From assembly GCA_019565575.1 (NCBI GenBank), contig CP067379.1, positions 1,984,001 through 2,048,000 of the forward strand: a stretch of DNA of 64,000 nucleotides, in the 5' to 3' direction. Source of the DNA: Flavobacterium covae (GTDB lineage Bacteria > Bacteroidota > Bacteroidia > Flavobacteriales > Flavobacteriaceae). Shown in pieces: positions 50,769 to 58,732 of this stretch (its first letter is position 1; each line of letters begins with the position of its first letter). The position numbers and the translations under genes are program-made. The notes under the pieces were generated by a model. It was given only the letters and a program-made list of their open reading frames with translations, was not told where the DNA came from and searched no databases.

Positions 50769-51347
50769 TATAGTTGCCAATTTAAAACATTATCTAAAGG
50801 ATGATTATTTTCCGAGTGTGAAAATAATCTCGTTTCGTTAATCATAGATTTTTCAAGTTTATTAGATATTTCAGAAATATATCGATTTAAAGATTTTGTT
50901 CCTCTTACAATATTACCAACTTGCATAAATGTCGGTAAGTCTTTTTCCGAAAGGTCTTTTAAAGTCAATATTGAAAGTTTGAGTTTATCATTAGTGCCAT
51001 CAACAAGTGAAGAATGTCCATAGCCTACTTCAAATGGAACCCATTGTGACTTATAAGTTTTTTCTGAAACCACAACAAGCATATGACTACTCTCAATTAT
51101 ACCTTTTTTATACTTTCTGTTATTTTATGTGCGTCATCAGAACCAACAGCTTGTTGAAGGTTACTATCTTCTTCATCTAGATAATAATCTATTCCAGCTT
51201 TTGATAGATATTCTGCAATTTTTCTACAAGCAGGTTTATCTTCTTTTTATGACTCAAAAATACACAAGCTCGATTTTTTACTTCTTCCTTTTTTAGAACC
51301 CAATATAGTTTGTCAAAAGCATCTGCCTTATTATATCCTTTTGTCAT
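50768..51347 (-). CDS. TIR-domain protein, first gene of the operon (two homopolymer frameshifts)
   Basis: A 193-residue protein after correction. The start at 51347 reads MTKGYNKADAFDKLYWVLKK. TIR motifs are ACVFLSHKKEDKPACRKIAE (box 1), GIDYYLDEEDSNLQQAVGSD (BB-loop region), SSHMLVVVSEKTYKSQWVPF and EVGYG. The Glu of SQWVPFEVG is at the position of the NADase catalytic residue. Breaks are at ~51245 (five A for six) and ~51105 (six A for seven). The C-terminal ~60 residues are helical. It is a classical TIR rather than the ThsB subtype encoded next. Confidence 0.82.
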
Positions 51348-51364
51348 AATTTTAGATGTTCGTC

Positions 51365-51515
51365 ATAATTAAGCACAACGTCCCAGCGCTTTGCGAAGAT
51401 GCGGACTAAATAAGCCTGAACTTTCCGTTAAACACTGATTTCAAAGATACAAAACAAACTTTAAATTAAGCTCAAAACCCGCATTTTTGCAAAACGCTTG
51501 TTGGCAGTAGTTATT
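51365..51515 (-). repeat. attC-like palindrome after the HNH-type gene
   Basis: In the gene direction it reads CTGCCAACAAGCGTTTTGCA, AAAATGCGG ... CCGCATCTTCGCAAAGCGCT, GGGACGTTGTGC. The arms pair with a few mismatches around a ~75-base centre. It begins 4 bases after the stop at 51519 and reaches to the 5' side of the TIR operon. Confidence 0.6.
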
Positions 51516-51518
51516 TTT

Positions 51519-52271
51519 CTAAAATCTTTTTAAAAATTCTATTTCACTTCCAACAGGTAAATGTAAAGTCGTTAATTCTCCAGTTTGCTTTATTGTGCTT
51601 TTTAATACATATTCTGGTAATTTGTGATTTACTGAATTTACAAAAAATATGAATTCTAAACTGTCAATTAAAAATGAATACCCATTTAAACCACCTTTGG
51701 TTCTAATCCTTTTAGGCTGGAAAATCATATTGTCAAGTTTATTTTCTGTTCTCATAAACGAGGTAATAATTATCGGATATTCTGTTTCTAAAGGAGTAGT
51801 ATTTTCATATATCATTTTTCTAAGAATCTCTTCGTGTTTGCTTCCAATACTTACATCATTAAAAGTTGGTCTATCTGTTATGCTTGCTCTCCATAAAAGT
51901 GAAAGTAAAAATAATTTCATTTTTGTGTAATCTATATTTTTACAAATTGAGTATTCAGCTCCATCGTGTGGATTTTTGAAGTTTTTACATTTTGGCGCAA
52001 TTTCTGGATTTAAGTTTTCACCATACAAAGCTTCTTTTGCATAGTCTTCATAAATTCCTCCAATAATTCCGTTATCACAATCACCACAAAGAATGTTTTT
52101 ATCATAATCCTCTTTTTGAGTCTTTTTACTTTTAGTTTCTTTTGTGTCTAAATTGTATGTTATATCATAAAAAGTGTGATTTTCATCTTTCATTTTTTTG
52201 AACATAAACTTTGGAATTATATGAGCCTCAATTAATTTTTTTTCTTTCTTACAAAGTCTACAAATTCCCAT
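51519..52271 (-). CDS. HNH-type zinc protein, probable nuclease
   Basis: A 250-residue protein. It begins MGICRLCKKEKKLIEAHIIP, where CxxC and the AHIIPK block, followed by ILCGDCDNGI (a second CxxC), give the zinc-bound treble-clef layout of HNH-like endonucleases. The remaining ~170 residues (MKLFLLSLLWRASITDRPTF, PIIITSFMRTENKLDNMIFQ) are helical and beta mixed and not recognised. Similar proteins are common in mobile islands. DNA cleavage is inferred from the fold signature. It lies alone between two palindromes. Confidence 0.7.
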   Translation of the reverse strand: MGICRLCKKEKKLIEAHIIPKFMFKKMKDENHTFYDITYNLDTKETKSKKTQKEDYDKNILCGDCDNGIIGGIYEDYAKEALYGENLNPEIAPKCKNFKNPHDGAEYSICKNIDYTKMKLFLLSLLWRASITDRPTFNDVSIGSKHEEILRKMIYENTTPLETEYPIIITSFMRTENKLDNMIFQPKRIRTKGGLNGYSFLIDSLEFIFFVNSVNHKLPEYVLKSTIKQTGELTTLHLPVGSEIEFLKRF

Positions 52272-52304
52272 AATATTGTTTTAAAAATTAATTTGTTATG
52301 TTTT

Positions 52305-52335
52305 ATAAATCCCAAATGGCTCCCGAAGGAGCCAT
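52305..52335 (-). terminator. Hairpin behind the tRNA-like gene
   Basis: ATGGCTCC-TTCG-GGAGCCAT on the minus strand is a perfect 8-bp stem with a UUCG loop. It lies 15 bases downstream of the tRNA-like sequence and may end its transcript or protect its 3' side. Confidence 0.7.
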
Positions 52336-52347
52336 AACTAAAAATTA

Positions 52348-52435
52348 GCGGAGAGAACGGGATTCGAACCCGTGGAAAGAATTAACGTTCACTTGTGTTT
52401 CAGACAAGCGCAATAAACCACTCTGCCATCTCCGG
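52348..52435 (-). tRNA. tRNA-Ser-like gene, atypical (anticodon position reads GAA, acceptor short by two)
   Basis: It is a class II tRNA by its long variable arm. The D arm is GCAGAGTGGTTTATTGC, the anticodon stem CTTGT/ACAAG with loop CTGAAAC, the variable arm starts TGAACGTTAATTC, and the T arm is ACGGG-TTCGAAT-CCCGT. The 3' acceptor strand TCTCTCC needs GGAGAGA, but the 5' side reads GGAGATG, two bases short. The loop gives GAA, which is a Phe anticodon, on a Ser-type body. There is no encoded CCA. It is either a decayed tRNA-Ser or a miscalled sequence; the isotype is uncertain. Confidence 0.55.
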
Positions 52436-52690
52436 ATAAATTTTCATTCAAACTTACTCGGAAAAAGTTAATCGTAAATTTATAATTTATTTTATAATTT
52501 CCAATTTTACTTCTCAATTTTTCGTTCTGTTGTATAATTACTGCCAACACACAAATATACGCAACTCAGCGATGATTACAAGGATAAACAAACAAAACTA
52601 GGTTTGCTTAGCTAATGCCTTTAAAATCAATGCTTTTTAAAAGACACGTCAAATGCGTATTTTATGTATCTTTATATAGTTTTATTGCGA
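52436..52690. other. Intergenic with a half palindrome, no gene seen
   Basis: Contains TTACTGCCAACACACAAATA and ACGCAACTCAGC, like the start of the island palindromes, and then IS-adjacent AT-rich sequence. Confidence 0.4.
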
Positions 52691-52700
52691 AAAATAATAT

Positions 52701-53735
52701 TTAATTCAAATTACACATTAGAGATTTCAAAGGGATAGGTGATGTTATAATTTCAAAGACCACTGAACCAAGCTTTTCTTTTTTGTTAAGTGCAATTTTC
52801 AAAACAAGCCTATCATTTTGTTTTTCAAAATATGCCCCTATAGCAAAGGTTTTATATCGCAATGTTGTTAGTGTTTTCTGAGTTTTTTCTTGTAAAACAA
52901 ATGTTCTGAAAAGAGACATTAAATTATAAGCTATCATAGTAAAAATAAGAGCTGCTTCGGTTGGGAAAAAATCTTTCAAATTAAAGCTGTTAAAGCTAAA
53001 ATCATATTTCAATTCTTTTATTTTATTTTCAGCATGGCTTCTACCACGATAGAATCTTCAGATTTCTGATGGAGCAAATTCTAGATTTGTAAAATAGGCT
53101 GTGTATCTGTAGTTTTTGTGAATCTCATCCTCAGGAAAAAGACTTCATATTTTACTTGGCGCATTGGTTTTTTCTTTTAATTTTTGACGTACAACTACCA
53201 TTCTTCTTGATTTTTTCCAAGACTTAGCCTTATAATTTTGCTCACAAATCTCAATACCGTCATCTAAAATAATCCAATTGTTAGATTAGTTAATTATCCT
53301 TTGAGTTGAATGATTAAATTTAGCCGCAATGATGTAATTCTTTTTAGAAGTTTCTAAATAATCCATTATCTCGTTTGAAAAAAAGCCACTATCTAATCGA
53401 ATTAAACTAACGTTTTTGTTTTTTAATTTTGATAACGTATTTTCTAAAAAAGAAAAAAAATTATTTGTAGAAGTACTATCTCCACTGTGCAACTACATAT
53501 CTGGAACTAATTTCATATCATTTGTAAAAGTTATTAAAGTATGGTGTGATAATTTGCCTTTCTTAGAGGGGTTGTATTCTTTTTTGCTCCTTCTTGAGTA
53601 TCATATCTTGTTATTACAGAAGAGTTTATATCTAAAGTAAAATTGTCGAATTTGAAATTATCGAAAATCCAAGAATATAAAAAATCGCTTATTTTTTGAT
53701 TGGTCACTTGGTTGAATTTTTTCCTAATGTGGAAT
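52701..53735 (-). mobile_element. IS1380-type transposase remnant
   Basis: The minus strand reads, across several stops, SSVITRYDTQEGAKKNTTPL, GDSTSTNNFFSFLENTLSKL, SLIRLDSGFFSNEIMDYLET, then YRGRSHAENKIKELKYDFSF and NSFNLKDFFPTEAALIFTMI. This is the DDE-transposase layout of the IS1380 family, from the middle of the protein to the C-terminus. The N-terminus is missing and replaced by the IS1182 fragment at 53735. It is not active. Confidence 0.75.
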
Positions 53736-54335
53736 TTGGGTTTTAAGGGCTCGATCTTTTGTTGAATGTTTTTGATAACGGCAGCATTTTCTTGGCTATC
53801 ATTTTGATCTAATTGATCTAAGTATTCTTGAATTCGGGCTTCAATATAAGCCAAATGTTTGTCTATTTTTTTTTGTTAAAATTAGATTTTTTACCGTTAT
53901 GTGCTCTAGATTTAGCACCCTTAATAAAGATAGTTTCGTCTGCAATTAAATCAGTATTTTTAAAAAACGAAACAAATAATTTAAAGAGTTTTTAGAGTGC
54001 TTTGGGGTTGTTTTTTCTGAAATCAGAAATGCTATGCTAATTCGGACGAATATAGGTTAAAAGTCATTGCATTTCGATATTTCGGATGGACTCTTTTCTA
54101 ACTTTATGGAGTTACGAATGTTGTTTAAATAGCCATACAAATAGATTTTAAGAAAGATTTGTTCTTGAAACTCTGACGATCTTCGGTTTTTAAAACAACG
54201 GTCGTAAGTCCTGTTTTATTAAGATTTATTAGTCTAACAAAAGCATCTATAAAACGTATTGGATTATCTAGAGCTATTTTGTCTTCTAAATTGGTTGTTT
54301 GTAGTTGATGATGGGAGATTCCTTGGATATGTTAT
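53735..54335 (-). mobile_element. IS1182-type transposase N-terminal fragment fused to the IS1380 remnant
   Basis: From 54335 downward it reads HIQGISHHQLQTTNLEDKIA, NPIRFIDAFVRLINLNKTGL, SFLKIYLYGYLNNIRNS and, later, KKIDKHLAYIEARIQEYLDQ + LDQNDSQENAA. This matches the start of copies A and B but is more diverged. The frame then runs into IS1380-type sequence at ~53735. Numerous stops occur. It is a nested or recombined scar. Confidence 0.7.
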
Positions 54336-54471
54336 ATACTTAAAAATACGAAATTTATTTTAAATTAATTGTTTTAGTTATATTTGACAGGGTTTGTGAG
54401 GTTTTTTTATAGATTGTCGTTAGTGATAATGTAAAACGAGACCCTATATAAACAGAAAATTCTAAAAAGAA

Positions 54472-56248
54472 ATGACAGAAGAACAAAAAATAATAAGCAG
54501 ATGTTTTAAAGATATATTTGATACAAATGTTAGATATGAAATTCCATTTTTTCAACGTGGATATGCTTGGGAGAAAAAGCAATGGGACAAATTGTGGGAC
54601 GATATCTATGAAGAAATTTTACCAGCATTAGAAAACAACAACTTTGAAGATGAAGAACATTTTTTTGGACCAGTTGTAGTGTTAGAAAAAAGCAATGCAC
54701 CACATCCAAACCTAAAAAGATATTTAATCATTGACGGACAACAAAGAATTACAACAATCTATTTACTTTTAGGACTAATAAGGAAATCACTAAACAATTT
54801 AAGTCATCTTTCATCGGAAGCACAAAACTACTGTGCAGAAATTGATAAATTGTTGAGTAATAATGTTAATGGTGGAGACGATTATTTAAAGTTAAAAGTT
54901 TTTAGTAGTAAAGGCGACAGATACCCTACATATAAAACCGTATTCCTTGAAAATCCAAGTAGTCCATATTTAGTAGAAGACCAAAAGTTATACTTTCCTG
55001 ACACAAATAAAATCGATCAATTTGTTAAGTTCTATGACAAGAGAACTAAAACTTATAATGTTCAAGACCTATGGCAGTTATTTCAAGTAATTACAAAATC
55101 CCTTACAATTGTCTGGATACCATTGGACGAAAAAAAAGATGATGCACAAGCAATTTTTGAAAGTTTAAACGATGCAGGAATGCCTTTGACTGCATCAGAA
55201 TTATTATGTAATTATATTTTTAAGCCAATATTAAATGACAGTACGAATGAACACGAAAAACTTCATAATGACTTTTGGCTAAAAGCAAGAAAAGAAGTTG
55301 GAGAAGGTAACTTTGAAGATTATCTTATCAACTTGTTTTCAATTGGAGAAAAAAAAGCGAATTGGACAAGGACGAAGAATGTATGTTCATTTTAAAAACC
55401 GAAATAAGAAAATTACAAAAGATAAAGCGGTGGCAACGCTAAATGATATTTTGGAAAATGCCAAGTATTACAATAATATAAAACAACCTTTGAAATTTCC
55501 TCATAAAGACGGAAGAATAAAAAGTTTACTTTATAATATTTCACAAACTAATATGACTTCAATTACACCATTTCTAATGAGTGTTTTAAAAAGTTACGAG
55601 TTAAACAACCTATCTGATACTGATACCATTGATCTTTTACAAGAAACTTATGTATTATTAGTTCGTAGTAAATTTGGAAATAGACGTGTCACAAAGTTTG
55701 ATACATTTTTTCCTTCTTTATTAAACGATATTATCAACGAACCGGACAAGTCAAGAGCCATTGAGAAAAAATTTCAATTAGAAAGTTTATGGGTATCAAA
55801 CCAAGAGTTTGAAGATGCTTTTTTAACCAAAGAACTTTACAATCAGCGAGAATTAAATTTTGCAAGACATATTTTACAAGAGTTAGACAAATATTTGCAG
55901 GAGTTTAAAGAATATCCAGATTATTCAACAATTAATACTATTGAGCATATTTTGCCCCAAAATTTAAATGAACATTGGGCAACATATTTAAAAGACGATG
56001 CAGAAAATCCGAATTTAAAAGTTGTAATTAATACTGTTGGCAACTTGCTTTTAAACAGTAGCCCTGCAAACAGTACATTTGGACAGAAACCATTCGCAGA
56101 AAAGATAAATCTTTATACAGAAGTTTCTGCATTATCGAGAAAGCTTAAAGAAAGTAATTTGCCAAAGTGGGATATTGAAGAAATAAATAATCGTTCTAAA
56201 AAGTTATCAGAAAATGGACTTGCTATTTGGAAATGGAAGAGCCAATAA
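54472..56248 (+). CDS. GmrSD-like DUF262/DUF1524 protein (one homopolymer frameshift)
   Basis: A 591-residue protein after correction. The frame slips at ~55338 in a run of eight A (seven gives SIGEKKRIGQGRRMYVHFKN). The N-terminal DUF262 (ParB/Srx-like, GmrS-type) has PFFQRGYAWEKKQWDKLWDD and LIIDGQQRITTIYLLLGLIR (DGQQR motif), then DAQAIFESLNDAGMPLTASE. The C-terminal DUF1524 (HNH-like, GmrD-type) has NTIEHILPQNLNEHW and TVGNLLLNSSPANSTFGQKP. This arrangement is found in modification-dependent type IV restriction and related anti-phage proteins. Confidence 0.9.
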
Positions 56249-56249
56249 T

Positions 56250-56345
56250 GAAACCTCTGTTGAACGGAACTGCTCTACTTCTATTATTATGGTTTTTTCG
56301 TAAAGTTTTGAGAGAGAATAACGAGAGGCTGTCCTAAAAGTTTAG
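56250..56345 (-). repeat. Right copy of the inverted pair, with terminator-like tail
   Basis: The reverse complement of 43741-43815 lies at 56250-56322. It is followed by GAGGCTGTCCTAAAAGTTTA, GAACAGTCTTTTTATT, a short hairpin version of the dispersed repeat ends that would terminate the gene upstream. It starts immediately after the GmrSD-like gene. Confidence 0.75.
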
Positions 56346-56394
56346 AACAGTCTTTTTATTGCTGTTTTATTCTTAAAAATGTATTTTATACCAT

Positions 56395-56595
56395 TTTAAA
56401 CTTTGATTTTTTTAAATAGCACATCTACAAAAGCAATAAAAATTAGCGTTGGTTCTGGGTATGTTTCGCGCTCGAACTAATGATTATTTCAATTATATAC
56501 TCAACCCTTTGTTCGAGTTGCTTTAAAATGAAAAAAAACGTATCGAGAACTTTATTTTTTAATCCAGTATATTTTAAGTTTAAATGGTATAATTT
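56395..56595 (-). repeat. Island-flanking inverted repeat, right copy
   Basis: The reverse complement of 41853-42010: it shares CTACAAAAGCAATAAAAATT, TTTCGCGCTCGAAC, AATTATATACTCAACCCTTT and CCAGTATATTTTAAGTTTAA. An extra insert (~AAAATGAAAAAAAACGTATCG) matches the left copy's own insert. Together the two enclose about 14.4 kb. Confidence 0.8.
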
Positions 56596-56632
56596 ATATA
56601 TAGTCTGGAAAAAAGTAATAAAATATTTTTAA

Positions 56633-57181
56633 TTATGCTTCTTTGATAATATCTGCTAATAGTTTTTTAGCACGAAGAATCTTAATTTTTACGTTATTTA
56701 ATGGTTCGTTCAGGTCGTCAGCAATTTCCTGATAAGTCATTTCCTGGAAATAGCGCATCTGAATAACTTCTTGATAAGCGGGTTTTAGTTGCTTGATAAA
56801 TTGAAGTAAACGATTCAGATTTTGTTCGGTAATAAGTTGGTCTTCTGTTGAAGGTGAGTTGTCTGCTATGGCATAAGCAATGTGATCTTCTTCATCAGTA
56901 ATGTCTATAAATAGGGAGGATTTCTTTTTTCTTAATAAATCAATATGTACGTTTTTAGCTATTGCAATGAGCCATGTATTAAATTGAAATTCAGAATTGT
57001 AGCTGTTTATTTTGTCAAATGCTTTTGAGAAAGTTTCTATGGTGATGTCTTCCGCATCGGTTTCATTTTCGGTGCGTTGTAACATAAAGGCATAGACCTC
57101 ATTCCAGTATTTATCTAATAAATATGTAAAGGCTACTTGATCTCCTTTTATGGCTTTTTCTATGTGTTTTTTTATTTCCAA
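56633..57181 (-). CDS. RNA polymerase sigma factor, ECF type
   Basis: A 182-residue sigma-70 family protein with region 2 (AFTYLLDKYWNEVYAFMLQR, DAEDITIETFSKAFDKINSY) and region 4 (YQEVIQMRYFQEMTYQEIAD, NNVKIKILRAKKLL). There is no region 1 or 3, so it is the ECF/SigE-like group. Its start overlaps the preceding glycosyltransferase stop by 10 bases, so both are one transcription unit. No anti-sigma gene is next to it, so its signal is unknown. Its 3' end faces the island boundary repeat. Confidence 0.92.
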   Translation of the reverse strand: MEIKKHIEKAIKGDQVAFTYLLDKYWNEVYAFMLQRTENETDAEDITIETFSKAFDKINSYNSEFQFNTWLIAIAKNVHIDLLRKKKSSLFIDITDEEDHIAYAIADNSPSTEDQLITEQNLNRLLQFIKQLKPAYQEVIQMRYFQEMTYQEIADDLNEPLNNVKIKILRAKKLLADIIKEA

Positions 57182-58296
57182 GTAACAGGTTTTGAAATGA
57201 GGTTTCTGATAAACATGTTTAGTTGTGTGAAAATTAAAATAATTTCAAGAATAGGATACCAGTACATAACATCTTTTTCTTCTAATTTTCCAGCGGAAAA
57301 GCCTAGTGAAATCCAGCTGCTTAAGTAGCGAACACCTATAGCACATAATACAATAATCCATTGGTATTGCATAGCTAACAAGGTAATAGGTGTAATGAAA
57401 AATAAAAATTGGCTTAGATAGAATAGGATTAATTGGTTTTTGTCAAAAGCTTTGTATAATTTAGCGGTTGAAGTATGCCGTCTTTTTTGGGTAAACCATT
57501 CTCCAAAGGTTTGTTTAGGAATAGAATAAGTAAAGCTGTCAGTTGAAAAACAAATAGTGGTATTGGATTTGTTAGCTGCTTCATTGATGAATAAATCGTC
57601 ATCGCCTGAGCGCACTTTTATGTGGTTAATAAAGCCGTTTGTATTGAAAAATTCTTCTCTTTTGTAGGCTAAATTTCTTCCTACGCCCATATAGGGTTTT
57701 CCTAATTTTGCCCAAGAAAAATATTGTGTAGCGGTTAATAAAGTTTCAAATCGGATTAGTTTGTTTAAAAAACCGGGCTTTTTTTCATAAGCGCCATATC
57801 CTAAAACAATTGTTTTGTGCATAGTGAAATGAGAACTCATTTCTTTTATCCAATTTTCTGAATTAGGAAAGCAGTCAGCATCTGTAAAAAGTAAGTATTC
57901 TTTAGAGGCTGCTTTGATACCTAAAGTAAGGGCAAATTTTTTGTTTCCCCAAAAAGCTTCGTTGTTTTCTACTTTTACTAATTTTAAGTTTGGGATTTCT
58001 TTTTGTAGATCTTCTACTAAAAAGCGGGTGTTATCATAGGAAGCATCATCAATGATGACAATTTCATAGTTAGGATAGTTTTGTTTTGCTAATAGCGGAA
58101 TTAGTTTGGTCAGGTTTTCTTCTTCATTTTTTGCGCATACTATAACTGAAACAGAAATGTGCTTTTCCTTGCTTTCTTGTGGTTTTGTAAAAGAAAATTT
58201 GCCAAAAACAAATAAGTAATAGATTATTTGAATGACTACTACGGTAAGGAAAAAATAAAATAAAATGAGTAAAAATAGCTCCATATATCCTTTCAA
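57172..58296 (-). CDS. Membrane-bound glycosyltransferase family 2
   Basis: A 374-residue inner-membrane enzyme. An N-terminal helix (LFLLILFYFFLTVVVIQIIY) precedes the GT-A domain with VSVIVCAKNEEENLTKLIPL, YEIVIIDDASYDNT and the metal site FTDADCFP. Acceptor motifs are SGDDDLFINE and the QxxRR-like FTQKRRHTSTAKLY. Three or four helices occupy ~280-374. Such enzymes add a sugar to a lipid or polysaccharide acceptor at the membrane. The substrate is unknown. The downstream sigma factor gene overlaps its end. Confidence 0.9.
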   Translation of the reverse strand: MKGYMELFLLILFYFFLTVVVIQIIYYLFVFGKFSFTKPQESKEKHISVSVIVCAKNEEENLTKLIPLLAKQNYPNYEIVIIDDASYDNTRFLVEDLQKEIPNLKLVKVENNEAFWGNKKFALTLGIKAASKEYLLFTDADCFPNSENWIKEMSSHFTMHKTIVLGYGAYEKKPGFLNKLIRFETLLTATQYFSWAKLGKPYMGVGRNLAYKREEFFNTNGFINHIKVRSGDDDLFINEAANKSNTTICFSTDSFTYSIPKQTFGEWFTQKRRHTSTAKLYKAFDKNQLILFYLSQFLFFITPITLLAMQYQWIIVLCAIGVRYLSSWISLGFSAGKLEEKDVMYWYPILEIILIFTQLNMFIRNLISKPVTWK

Positions 58297-58732
58297 AAAA
58301 TAATGTGCAAAGGTAGCGGTTTAAAATTCAAATGCCAAATAACAAGAATCAATTATAGATTAAAATTTTCTTGTTTTTTGCTGTTTGTTACAGGTTTTAA
58401 TAGTTGTTGATTTTATCTTTTTAAAAAGGATAAACACATCTTTAATAGGAAAAGAGGATGAGATGTTTTTTTAATGTGGTTATTGGAATTTATAATATTT
58501 ACTCTGTTGTCTAATTCTTTGTTTAAAAATTCAATATGTATTATGCGTTTTCTTTTTTCTTGTGTGGTATGAATTGTTTAAATTTTAAAATAGGGTGTGA
58601 TTTGGTTTAATTTTAATAGGCTTATGAATAATGGAAGTTCTTTTTAGTGTGTTTTTTGATAAAATAAATAGTTACAAAAAAACAGGATTTGTAACTATTT
58701 AGAACTTTTTCTATAAAATTATTTGGAATGAT
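58297..58732. other. Intergenic, one terminator, no gene seen
   Basis: AT-rich sequence between the glycosyltransferase start and murB stop. Apart from the hairpin at 58668-58702 no element was recognised. Confidence 0.5.
58668..58702 (-). terminator. Terminator of murB
   Basis: AAATAGTTACAAA pairs with TTTGTAACTATTT across a short loop, a 13-bp perfect stem about 30 bases past the murB stop. Confidence 0.8.

Noticed and set aside
50157..51347. Complete type I or II Thoeris system
   Set aside because: No ThsA (Sir2-SLOG) or Macro-transmembrane effector gene is found in the island.
52348..52435. tRNA-Phe
   Set aside because: The anticodon position reads GAA, but the long variable arm and Ser-type D arm exclude a normal tRNA-Phe.
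41853..56595. Prophage or integrative conjugative element
   Set aside because: No phage structural, integrase, relaxase or conjugation gene was found; only small defence-type genes and IS remnants.
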